Source: an uncultured Spirochaetaceae bacterium (GTDB taxonomy: Bacteria > Spirochaetota > Spirochaetia > Treponematales > Treponemataceae). Taken from it: DNA of 5,118 nucleotides. Position numbers and translations under genes: made by a program. The stretch lies in contig CACYDQ010000245.1 of NCBI GenBank assembly GCA_902773215.1, forward strand, positions 1 through 5,118, given 5' to 3'. The notes under the pieces were generated by a model that saw only the letters and a list, made by a program, of their open reading frames with translations, was not told the DNA's origin and did no database searches. Below, piece after piece: positions 1-5,118 of this stretch (position 1 is its first letter; every line of letters starts with the position of its first letter).

Positions 1-285
1 ATCGCCCGCCTGTCCAACCGCAGGGTCTGCAAGTCCTGTGGCGCCAACTACAACGCGAAGTTCCGCCCGCCCAAGGTCGAAGGCAAGTGCGACAAGTGCG
101 GCGGCGAGCTCTACACCCGCGACGACGACAAGCTTGAGGCGATTACCCACAGGCTGGAAGTCTACCGCGAGCAGACCGAGCCGCTCATCGGCTTCTACAA
201 GAAGCTCGGCAAGATTACCGACATAGAGTCTGGACGCGACAGCAAGGAAGTCTTCGTGGACTTCAAGAAGATTTTCCCCAAGTAA
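1..285 (+). CDS. adk: Adenylate kinase, zinc-lid type (C-terminal part, 5' end outside window)
   Basis: Adenylate kinase catalyses reversible phosphoryl transfer between ATP and AMP to give two ADP in the cytoplasm. Frame 1 is open from the left edge to TAA at 283-285, giving 94 residues; the family is usually about 210-220, so the P-loop and AMP-binding half lie outside. Visible residues 10-33 form a zinc lid, C10-x2-C13-x16-C30-x2-C33, with the spacing known from Gram-positive-type adenylate kinases. The PPKVEGKC segment (23-30) matches the conserved lid stretch. R40 (in YTRDDD) and R51 (in HRLEVY) align with the catalytic arginines R156 and R167 of the E. coli enzyme. QTEPLIGFY (58-66) is the conserved helix that follows. 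The reading is intact, with no frameshift. The 3' end overlaps the opposing gene by 23 bp, and the likely terminator is at 398-440. Confidence 0.96.
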   Translation: MARLSNRRVCKSCGANYNAKFRPPKVEGKCDKCGGELYTRDDDKLEAITHRLEVYREQTEPLIGFYKKLGKITDIESGRDSKEVFVDFKKIFPK

Positions 286-2446
286 GATTCAGCCTGTGAA
301 CGAGCCTTCCCCTCGCAATCCTGATACTGGCAAAAGCTGCCGCCATCAGGACAAGGGGGAGAATCAGGCAGAGGACGAAAGCCCTCCTGATATCAGGAGC
401 CTGCCCGCCCCGCAAGAGGGGGGCAGGCTTTTTCAGTTTTAAAAGCTCCCCCTGCCCTCCCAAGCGGAGGAGGCTGTCGGAGACGAATTCAAGGGTCCTC
501 ATGTCCATCGCCCCCGTAGATGCCGCAGAGAACGCCATCATCCGCGACGAGAGCGCGTACTGATCCCCGATCACGTAGAGGGCGGGCTTCCCCTCACGAG
601 AGGCAGAAGCCGCAAGGAAAAAGCTACCTTTTTCCTCGCCGGGCAGCGGCCCCGTGGAGACGGCAAAGGGGTTGGTCACAAAGTCCCCGCCAGCAGCCCC
701 GTACTGCCATGACCCGGCCTCCGTCTTGAGCAGGCCTTCAAGCGAGAATCCCCCGCTTTCCGCTACATCCCCGTCCAGATCCAGCGCACAGGGCCAGAAG
801 AGGACCAGCCCCTTGCCTGCATCCCCCTGAGGAGGAACTATGGGCCAGAGTGGGTAGGGAAGATTCTGGACAAGCGAGGGAGAGCTTTGCCCCTGCAAGC
901 CCAGCGTGAAGCAGGATGTTGAGGCAGTCATGCCCTCCTTGAAACAGATGCCGTACTTCATCAGAAGCTGGGTAAGCGGGTCAGGGGACAGGCTGACCGT
1001 CCAGTCCCCGCCAGTGTTCACGGTATAGGGGGTGGTTGCAATGACTGCCCGCCCCCCGCCGTCGATATAGGAGATAACTGCATCAGCCTCCCTGAATGAC
1101 AGATCGGACGTGCCGACAAGCAGGAGGCTCTCGTCCCTGTCAGCAGGATTGAGCTTCCCTGCCGTCAGGAAAGACGGGTCTTCTTCTGCTGGCGAGAATC
1201 CCTGCAGGGTCAGCCAGGGAACAAGGTAGGAGTAGTCTTCGTCAAGTGAAAGCCCGTTCCCGATTACAACGTGAACCTTTCGCTCCGTGCCCCGCACAAG
1301 GCCTTGGACCCGCATGCTCAGGTCATACTCCAGCGTGTCCGTTCCCAAGATAAAAGGAATGACCTCCGTCCGCCCCTTGTAGCTGAGCGTTATGGCAGAA
1401 AAGACCGGGAGCCGGCTTGCGCCCGCCGTTCCTGCAAGCTCTATCTCCTGCGGCAGGATTCCGTATGTCTCCAGCCTGCCTTCAATCTCCTTGTCGGCAG
1501 GGTCTACAATTTCATAGTCCGTTTTGCGTCCCGAATCCGCATAAATCCGCAGGAAGTCCTCTATGTCGCGCACCTGGGAATAAAGCCTGCGGAGCGCGCC
1601 GGTCCGGTAATAGGTGATTGAAAGGGGGGAGTCCGTCTCTGTAAGGAGTGTCCTGCTGAAAGGGCTGACCGAGAATCTCTTTTGCTTCGTCAGGTCCAGC
1701 CGGAAATACAGGGCGTTGCTGTCCAGCACGAGGAGAATCAGCGTGGCGACGGTCAAGGCGACCTGTCTCCGGAAATTCAGTCTGACATTCCCCCTCTGCC
1801 GCTGTATAGCAGCCGCAGAAGCCGCCACAAAGAAAAAGAAAGCAGAAAGGTAAAACACGAAGTCCCGGCTGTCCAGAATCCCCTTGGAAGCGGCATCCTC
1901 ATGCCAGGAAAAGGAGAGGGCCATCAAGAAAGAGGAGACGAAGCGAGGAAGACCCGCGTATTGGGCAATGCTGTGGGCAAAGCTGAAAAGAGCGAGGACA
2001 AGGGCCGAGGCCGCGAAGGAAGCTCCCTTGTGGCGGAGCAGGGAGAAAAAGAACACACAGAGCGCGGTTGCCGCCGCAAAGTAGAGGAAAAGCCCCGTAA
2101 AGCCCGTCACTAGGGCGGCTGCCTCCATCGTCCTGCCTCCTGGAAGCAAAAACGGGACAGGCAGGGAAAGAAGCAGGAAGAAAGACTGGGCAGAGAGCAA
2201 GGCAAGGACTTCGGCAAAGGCTGCCTTCATATCTCCCGCGGGCAAAAAAAGGCGGTCGCAGGGTCGGGGGAGAACAGAGACGAAGGCAGGAACAAGGAAA
2301 ATGGAAAACTGGGGAAAGAAGGAAAAGTAGCCTCCGGCAGAAAAGAGTCCTCCCAGGAAGGACAAGATGACGGAAAGAAATCCGAACGCCCAGAAGACGG
2401 GGCTTATGGCGAGGCGGTACAGATAGCGTTTGTACAAGGAGCACAT
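263..2446 (-). CDS. GldF/GldG-like fused ABC-2 type membrane protein
   Basis: This 727-residue protein probably belongs to an ABC-2 type export or gliding-family (Gld) transporter; its substrate is unknown. Residues 1-215 are membrane-rich, with likely helices near 15-37, 41-60, 78-102, 107-137, 141-164 and 195-214, like the GldF permease half. A further helix at 228-247 leads into a large extracytoplasmic region (about 250-685). Its opening, LDLTKQKRFSVSP (250-262) followed by a strand of the SITYYRTG type (276-283), is characteristic of GldG and the ABC_transp_aux family. VIGDQYALSSR (625-635) resembles the conserved end of that domain. A last helix (689-709) and a short basic tail follow. 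The start is ATG 2446-2444; an in-frame TGA lies just upstream (TGA TTT TGC CTT ATG), so no earlier start is possible. I see no Shine-Dalgarno sequence. GldF and GldG are usually separate genes with an ATPase beside them; here they are one chain and no ATPase is in the window. The fold family is fairly sure, the function is not. Confidence 0.82.
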   Translation of the reverse strand: MCSLYKRYLYRLAISPVFWAFGFLSVILSFLGGLFSAGGYFSFFPQFSIFLVPAFVSVLPRPCDRLFLPAGDMKAAFAEVLALLSAQSFFLLLSLPVPFLLPGGRTMEAAALVTGFTGLFLYFAAATALCVFFFSLLRHKGASFAASALVLALFSFAHSIAQYAGLPRFVSSFLMALSFSWHEDAASKGILDSRDFVFYLSAFFFFVAASAAAIQRQRGNVRLNFRRQVALTVATLILLVLDSNALYFRLDLTKQKRFSVSPFSRTLLTETDSPLSITYYRTGALRRLYSQVRDIEDFLRIYADSGRKTDYEIVDPADKEIEGRLETYGILPQEIELAGTAGASRLPVFSAITLSYKGRTEVIPFILGTDTLEYDLSMRVQGLVRGTERKVHVVIGNGLSLDEDYSYLVPWLTLQGFSPAEEDPSFLTAGKLNPADRDESLLLVGTSDLSFREADAVISYIDGGGRAVIATTPYTVNTGGDWTVSLSPDPLTQLLMKYGICFKEGMTASTSCFTLGLQGQSSPSLVQNLPYPLWPIVPPQGDAGKGLVLFWPCALDLDGDVAESGGFSLEGLLKTEAGSWQYGAAGGDFVTNPFAVSTGPLPGEEKGSFFLAASASREGKPALYVIGDQYALSSRMMAFSAASTGAMDMRTLEFVSDSLLRLGGQGELLKLKKPAPLLRGGQAPDIRRAFVLCLILPLVLMAAAFASIRIARGRLVHRLNLTWGKSS
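384..399. repeat. Perfect 16-bp palindrome in the 3' end of the GldG-like gene
   Basis: CTCCTGATATCAGGAG reads the same on both strands, centred between 391 and 392. It lies within codons 683-688 of the minus-strand protein and shares two bases with the left foot of the terminator at 398-440. The same TCCTGAT heptamer occurs at 319-325 with its complement at 345-351. It could be an accessory RNA hairpin in the 3' tail of the adk transcript or a binding site. No function can be assigned. Confidence 0.6.
398..440 (+). terminator. Rho-independent terminator for adk, inside the opposing gene
   Basis: On the plus strand, AGCCTGCCC (398-406) pairs perfectly with GGGCAGGCT (421-429). Three more G-C pairs follow (408-410 with 418-420) after a single bulged G407, leaving a seven-base loop. 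The stem runs straight into T429-T433 and, after CAG, another four T (437-440). This is the standard intrinsic terminator form and it points away from adk, whose stop is 112 bases upstream. The minus strand has no T-run after the stem, so it should act in one direction only. The same bases encode residues 669-683 of the GldG-like protein, just before its last membrane helix. Confidence 0.85.
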
Positions 2447-2457
2447 AAGGCAAAATC

Positions 2458-2486
2458 ATTGTAGGGGGCAGGCCTTGCCTTGTCAA
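2458..2486 (-). promoter_or_regulatory. Sigma70-type promoter for the GldF/GldG-like gene
   Basis: Read on the minus strand, the -35 box is TTGACA (2486-2481, 6 of 6 to consensus) and the -10 box is TACAAT (2463-2458, 5 of 6), separated by exactly 17 bases. Only 11 bases lie between the -10 box and the ATG at 2446. A start 6-8 bases past the -10 box would leave a leader of about 3-5 nt, too short for a ribosome binding site. The -35 box overlaps that of the divergent xseB promoter by five bases. Confidence 0.8.
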
Positions 2487-2489
2487 GGC
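2477..2489. repeat. 13-bp perfect inverted repeat over both -35 boxes
   Basis: GCCTTG (2477-2482), T2483 and CAAGGC (2484-2489) form a perfect dyad. It covers both overlapping -35 boxes, and its centre, T2483, is equidistant (22.5 bp) from the centres of the two -10 boxes. Its position would suit an operator controlling both genes. Part of the symmetry follows simply from having TTGACA-like boxes on both strands (TTGTCAA against TTGACAA); the outer GCC/GGC arms are extra. No regulator gene is visible in the window. Confidence 0.6.
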
Positions 2490-2508
2490 GTTTTCCTTAT
2501 TGTATACT
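2480..2508 (+). promoter_or_regulatory. Sigma70-type promoter for xseB-mutL
   Basis: The -35 box TTGTCA (2480-2485, 5 of 6 to consensus) and the -10 box TATACT (2503-2508, 5 of 6) are separated by 17 bases. The ATG at 2516 is only seven bases beyond the -10 box, so a normal transcription start would fall at about 2514-2516, on or next to the A of the start codon. This implies a leaderless or nearly leaderless message. The AGGG at 2512-2515 touches the ATG directly and is badly spaced for a Shine-Dalgarno site. Confidence 0.72.
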
Positions 2509-2515
2509 GATAGGG

Positions 2516-2836
2516 ATGAGCAAGTTTGAGGACGATATGCAGAGCCTGGAAAGGCTTGCGGCAGACATAAAGCGGAACGACATCACGCTGGAGGAAGCCC
2601 TGAAGGACTTTGAGGAAGGCATAAAGCTTTCCAAGAGCCTTGAGAAAGAGCTTGAGAGCATCGAAGGCAAGGTGATGAAACTGATGAACAACCCCGACCT
2701 TCCTGATGACGAGCCTTCCGGCGGTACGGAGGCCGACAAGCCCAAGAAAAAGACCCCTGCGAAACCCAAGTCGGAAGGCCCTCTGCTTGACCTCTTCACG
2801 CCCTCCGGCGAGATAAACGGGACCAGAAACGCATAA
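2516..2836 (+). CDS. xseB: Exodeoxyribonuclease VII small subunit
   Basis: XseB is the small subunit of exonuclease VII; several copies bind the catalytic XseA and the complex degrades single-stranded DNA in the cytoplasm. The product from ATG 2516 has 106 residues. Residues 3-57 are the XseB core: FEDDMQSLERLAADIKRND, then ITLEEALKDFEEGIKL, the family's hallmark, then a second helix predicted to form a coiled coil (KSLEKELESIEGKVMKLM). The family is usually 60-85 residues, so about 45 are extra: an acidic stretch, a lysine/proline-rich linker (75-86) and the tail GPLLDLFTPSGE. A TTG at 2480 in the same frame would add 12 residues, but it lies inside the -35 box and the added residues do not look like XseB, so ATG 2516 is preferred. 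The gene overlaps mutL by one base. xseA is not in the window. Confidence 0.93.
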   Translation: MSKFEDDMQSLERLAADIKRNDITLEEALKDFEEGIKLSKSLEKELESIEGKVMKLMNNPDLPDDEPSGGTEADKPKKKTPAKPKSEGPLLDLFTPSGEINGTRNA

Positions 2837-4758
2837 TGGCGGTACGGCAGCTTGACAGCGAGGTCGCCCGCAAGATAGCCGCGGGTGAGGTCATAGACCG
2901 GCCAGCCTCGATTGTCCGCGAGATGATGGACAATGCCGTTGACTCCGGGGCAAGCAGGATTGACGTGGAGATTGAGGGCGGCGGCATAGAAAAAATCCGC
3001 ATCCGCGACAACGGTTGCGGGATGAGCCGCGAGGACCTGGAAGCCTGTGCCCGCCCCCATGCGACAAGCAAGATACAGAGCGAAGAAGACCTCCTGAACC
3101 TGACGACCCTGGGCTTCCGGGGTGAGGCCCTGTCATCGATGGCCGCGGTCAGCCGCCTGCAAATCATGAGCGGCCAGTGGAAGATGAACGCCTCCACGAC
3201 GGAACATCACATCTTGACCCCCTGTGCCCCGGTGACGGGGACAATCGTGCAGACTGCCGCTCTCTTTGAGAACTTCCCCGCCCGCCGGAGCTTCCTCAAG
3301 CGGCCTGCGAGCGAGGGCATGATGTGCCGGAACACCTTTGTGGAAAAAGCCCTGCCACGCCCTGACATTGAGTTCAGCTTCACGGTTGACGGCAGCGAGA
3401 AGCTGCGCCTGAAAGCGACGGACAGCCTTGCAAGACGTTTTACCGAGGGAATGGAGCTGTACGACAGCGCGGATCTGTTCTACGAGATAAAAGGCTCGTC
3501 GAATGATAAGGATAAGTCCTGGAGCTTCACGCTTGTCATCGGGGAGCCTTCCGTGTTCCGCAGCAACCGGAAGGACATCTACATCTACGTAAACGGCAGG
3601 CGGATTACGGAATACTCCCTCGTACAGGCCATCGAATACGGATGCACGGGCTACTTCCCCAACGGCAGCCACCCGGTCGCATGCCTCTTCGCCCAGATGA
3701 ATCCCTCGCTCGTGGACTTCAACATTCATCCGGCCAAGAAAGAAGCCAAGTTCAAGGACCTCGGCCCCCTCCACCATGCGGTCTCAAGCCAGACCAAGAG
3801 CTTCTTCCGCCAGTACGGGCTCAAGAACATCGTCCTGCAGGCGGGGAGTTACGGCACGGAAGATGACGGAGACGAAGAGAGCCCTTTACTGCCAGAACCA
3901 TCCCTCTACGGGGAGACTGAGGTCGAAAGCCCCTCTTATGGCGCTGCCTCTGGCTACAGCTCCCGAGCTTTGGCGGAGACGGCGACCGGACGCTACTTGG
4001 GAAGCTCGTCAAGCCCAAAGACTGCTAGGACTTACAGCGATATAGGCAGGGGAAGCTGGTTTCCCAAGTCATACGGCACGGAAAAGTCGGGCGCATCTCC
4101 TTTTTACACCAAGGACTTCCGCCAGGGGCTTGAGGCCATCTCGGAAAAGACCTACCCATCCCAGGCAGAGACGCAGTTCAAGCCCAACTATGTGGAAAGT
4201 CCCGGCACAGACCCGGGCGGTGTCCGCTACGTGGGGAGCGCGCTCGGGACTTTCATCATCGCGCAGAAGGACGACACCCTCTATATCATTGACCAGCACG
4301 CCGCCCATGAGCGTTACCTCTATGACAGGCTGATGGACGAGGCAGGGCAGCGGCAGGAGCTGCTCGTCCCCTATACGGTCAGGACGGAGAGCGTCGCCGA
4401 CGACAATTACATTGCGGCCATGCAAGACAAGCTTGCCCAGGCGGGATTTATCGGAAGCAAAAAGGAAGAAGGTGTCTGGGAGTTCACGAGCGTGCCTGTC
4501 CGCTGGAAGGGAACGGAGGCTGACCTTGCGAAAGACCTTTTGGACAGGCGGATTTCCCCGACCGACATAATAAATGCCGTTGCCGCCTCCACGGCATGCC
4601 GGTCCGCGGTAATGGACGGAACTGTCTTGGACAGTTCCATGGCGGCCTGGCTTTGCAAGGCGGCTCTTGAGTTGCCCGATCCTCACTGCCCCCACGGCCG
4701 CCCCGTCTACACGACGATTACGAGGAGGCAGCTGTTCGACCTGGTAAGGCGGACCTAG
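2836..4758 (+). CDS. mutL: DNA mismatch repair protein MutL (endonuclease-motif type)
   Basis: MutL couples mismatch recognition by MutS to strand nicking and excision. The 640-residue product has a GHKL ATPase domain with E29 and N33 (REMMDNAVDSGA), DNGCG at 58-62, GFRGEAL at 93-99 and PARR at 148-151. K301 in NIHPAKKEAKF matches the ATP-contacting lysine (K307) of E. coli MutL. A low-complexity linker spans about 336-460. The C-terminal dimerisation domain keeps the metal-site motifs: DQHAAHERYLYD (486-497), ACR (587-589) and CPHGRP (618-623). This indicates a nicking MutL of the kind used where MutH is absent. The first motif ends in D497 where DQHAx2Ex4E has glutamate, a conservative change. 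QELLVP (507-512) sits where Bacillus MutL has its sliding-clamp motif QEMIVP. The ATG overlaps the xseB TAA as TAATG and no good ribosome binding site is present, so translation is probably coupled to xseB. Confidence 0.98.
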   Translation: MAVRQLDSEVARKIAAGEVIDRPASIVREMMDNAVDSGASRIDVEIEGGGIEKIRIRDNGCGMSREDLEACARPHATSKIQSEEDLLNLTTLGFRGEALSSMAAVSRLQIMSGQWKMNASTTEHHILTPCAPVTGTIVQTAALFENFPARRSFLKRPASEGMMCRNTFVEKALPRPDIEFSFTVDGSEKLRLKATDSLARRFTEGMELYDSADLFYEIKGSSNDKDKSWSFTLVIGEPSVFRSNRKDIYIYVNGRRITEYSLVQAIEYGCTGYFPNGSHPVACLFAQMNPSLVDFNIHPAKKEAKFKDLGPLHHAVSSQTKSFFRQYGLKNIVLQAGSYGTEDDGDEESPLLPEPSLYGETEVESPSYGAASGYSSRALAETATGRYLGSSSSPKTARTYSDIGRGSWFPKSYGTEKSGASPFYTKDFRQGLEAISEKTYPSQAETQFKPNYVESPGTDPGGVRYVGSALGTFIIAQKDDTLYIIDQHAAHERYLYDRLMDEAGQRQELLVPYTVRTESVADDNYIAAMQDKLAQAGFIGSKKEEGVWEFTSVPVRWKGTEADLAKDLLDRRISPTDIINAVAASTACRSAVMDGTVLDSSMAAWLCKAALELPDPHCPHGRPVYTTITRRQLFDLVRRT

Positions 4759-4762
4759 GGAG

Positions 4763-4805
4763 CTGTGGCCACAGGACGGGGCTTTTCAGCCCCCTGCAAG
4801 CTGTG
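4763..4805. terminator. Candidate stem-loop between convergent mutL and DUF1508 gene
   Basis: GGGGCT (4778-4783) pairs with AGCCCC (4788-4793) around a TTTC loop. An outer stem CACAG (4770-4774) with CTGTG (4801-4805) can enclose it. A perfect 12-bp palindrome, CTGTGGCCACAG (4763-4774), offers an alternative fold. It fills the 48-bp gap between two convergent stop codons, where a bidirectional terminator is expected. Neither strand has a proper T-run after the stem, so intrinsic termination is not certain; Rho or plain transcript-end stabilisation is possible. Confidence 0.45.
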
Positions 4806-4806
4806 T

Positions 4807-5118
4807 TCAGCCTTCGGCCGGGGTCTTCCTAAGGAGGCTGTTATCCTCAATCTTCGCTTCGGGAGCGTTCTTCTTGATTGAGTTTATCCCGTTCAGGCAG
4901 GAGGCAATCGCCTTGTAGCCCTCTCCGGTGGCTATGATGCGGCCATTCGTGGCAACGAGCCGGAAACGGAACTCCCCGGCCTTGTCCTTGTAGACCTCAT
5001 ACTTGGGGCGGGGCAGCTTGGCATAGCCTTCCACGGTCTGGTTTTCGACTTCGGCACCGCAGTTCTTGATGACGCTCGCGATGCCGACCTTGCACTTGGG
5101 CTTCTGCGTGTAGACCTC
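4807..5118 (-). CDS. YegP-family DUF1508 protein, two repeats (N-terminus outside window)
   Basis: The frame ending at TGA 4809-4807 is open to the right edge, giving 103 visible residues. Two copies of the DUF1508 (YegP) unit are present. The first is cut by the edge and shows only its end, VYTQKPKCKVGIASVIKNC followed by GAEVENQT (visible residues 2-28). The second is complete at about 39-93: YEVYKDKAGEFRFRL, then NGRIIATGEGY, then CLNGINSIKKNAPEAKIED. E. coli YegP is about 110 residues with the same tandem layout, and its function is poorly understood. A GTG at 5034-5032 could be taken as a start, but it falls between the repeats and the homology continues upstream, so the true start lies beyond 5118. 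The gene converges on mutL with a 48-bp gap. Confidence 0.92.
   Translation of the reverse strand, partial: EVYTQKPKCKVGIASVIKNCGAEVENQTVEGYAKLPRPKYEVYKDKAGEFRFRLVATNGRIIATGEGYKAIASCLNGINSIKKNAPEAKIEDNSLLRKTPAEG

Noticed and set aside
160..262. Terminator for the minus-strand GldF/GldG-like gene inside adk
   Set aside because: A CCGAGC/GCTCGG pairing is possible around 190-220, but the loop is long and no T-run follows on the minus strand.
1682..2113. 143-codon plus-strand open frame antisense to the GldF/GldG-like gene
   Set aside because: Its Lys/Glu/Arg-rich low-complexity product is the antisense of Phe/Leu/Ser membrane codons, with no independent start signal.
1899..2486. 195-codon minus-strand open frame over the start of the GldF/GldG-like gene
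   Set aside because: It is a shifted-frame shadow of the membrane-protein gene, rich in Pro/Arg/Leu/Cys with no domain character; the GldG frame is clearly the coding one.
2480..2515. TTG at 2480 as an upstream start for xseB (12 extra residues)
   Set aside because: It lies inside the -35 box, has no ribosome binding site, and the added residues do not resemble an XseB N-terminus; ATG 2516 fits the family.
2447..2515. Riboswitch or small RNA in the divergent intergenic region
   Set aside because: Only 69 bp are available and the two promoters use nearly all of it; the predicted leaders are too short for a structured element.
3133..3777. 214-codon minus-strand open frame antisense to mutL
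   Set aside because: mutL is unmistakable here; the antisense frame shows no recognisable motif and is expected in GC-rich coding DNA.
4069..4695. 208-codon minus-strand open frame antisense to the MutL C-terminal domain
   Set aside because: It lies opposite the conserved DQHA, ACR and clamp motifs of MutL and has no family features of its own.

Overview
The window is a compact stretch of chromosome at roughly 55-60% GC by eye, with no mobile elements, RNA genes or CRISPR repeats that I can see. The gene families suggest a host-associated spirochete, most likely a Treponema-type organism. The pointers are an adenylate kinase with a four-cysteine zinc lid, a single-chain GldF/GldG-like ABC-2 protein, a MutL that keeps the endonuclease motifs (expected in lineages without MutH), and a YegP/DUF1508 protein. 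This assignment is an inference from family content and was not checked against any database.

Layout, left to right. (1) Positions 1-285 (+) carry the 3' half of adk. (2) Positions 263-2446 (-) carry a large membrane protein that joins an ABC-2 permease-like membrane half to a GldG-like extracytoplasmic domain. It converges on adk and overlaps its last 23 bp. A strong rho-independent terminator facing adk lies inside its coding region at about 398-440. (3) Positions 2447-2515 form a 69-bp divergent promoter region. Two near-consensus sigma70-type promoters are arranged as mirror images around T2483 and share their -35 bases inside a perfect 13-bp inverted repeat. (4) Positions 2516-2836 (+) carry xseB, the exonuclease VII small subunit, and 2836-4758 (+) carry mutL. 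The two overlap by one base (TAATG) and form a two-gene DNA repair operon. (5) Positions 4759-4806 are a short intergenic gap with inverted repeats, probably a shared termination region. (6) Positions 4807-5118 (-) carry the C-terminal part of a two-repeat YegP/DUF1508 protein that runs off the right edge.

XseB and MutL belong together as DNA repair and processing proteins: exonuclease VII degrades single-stranded DNA, including the strand removed in mismatch repair, while MutL is the matchmaker and, in this form, the nicking enzyme. The divergent ABC-type protein has no obvious functional tie to repair, but it shares the control region, so the two transcripts should compete for RNA polymerase. 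The signals most worth checking are the mirror-image promoter pair, the nearly leaderless starts it implies, and the adk terminator buried in the opposing gene. I see no convincing new multi-gene system.
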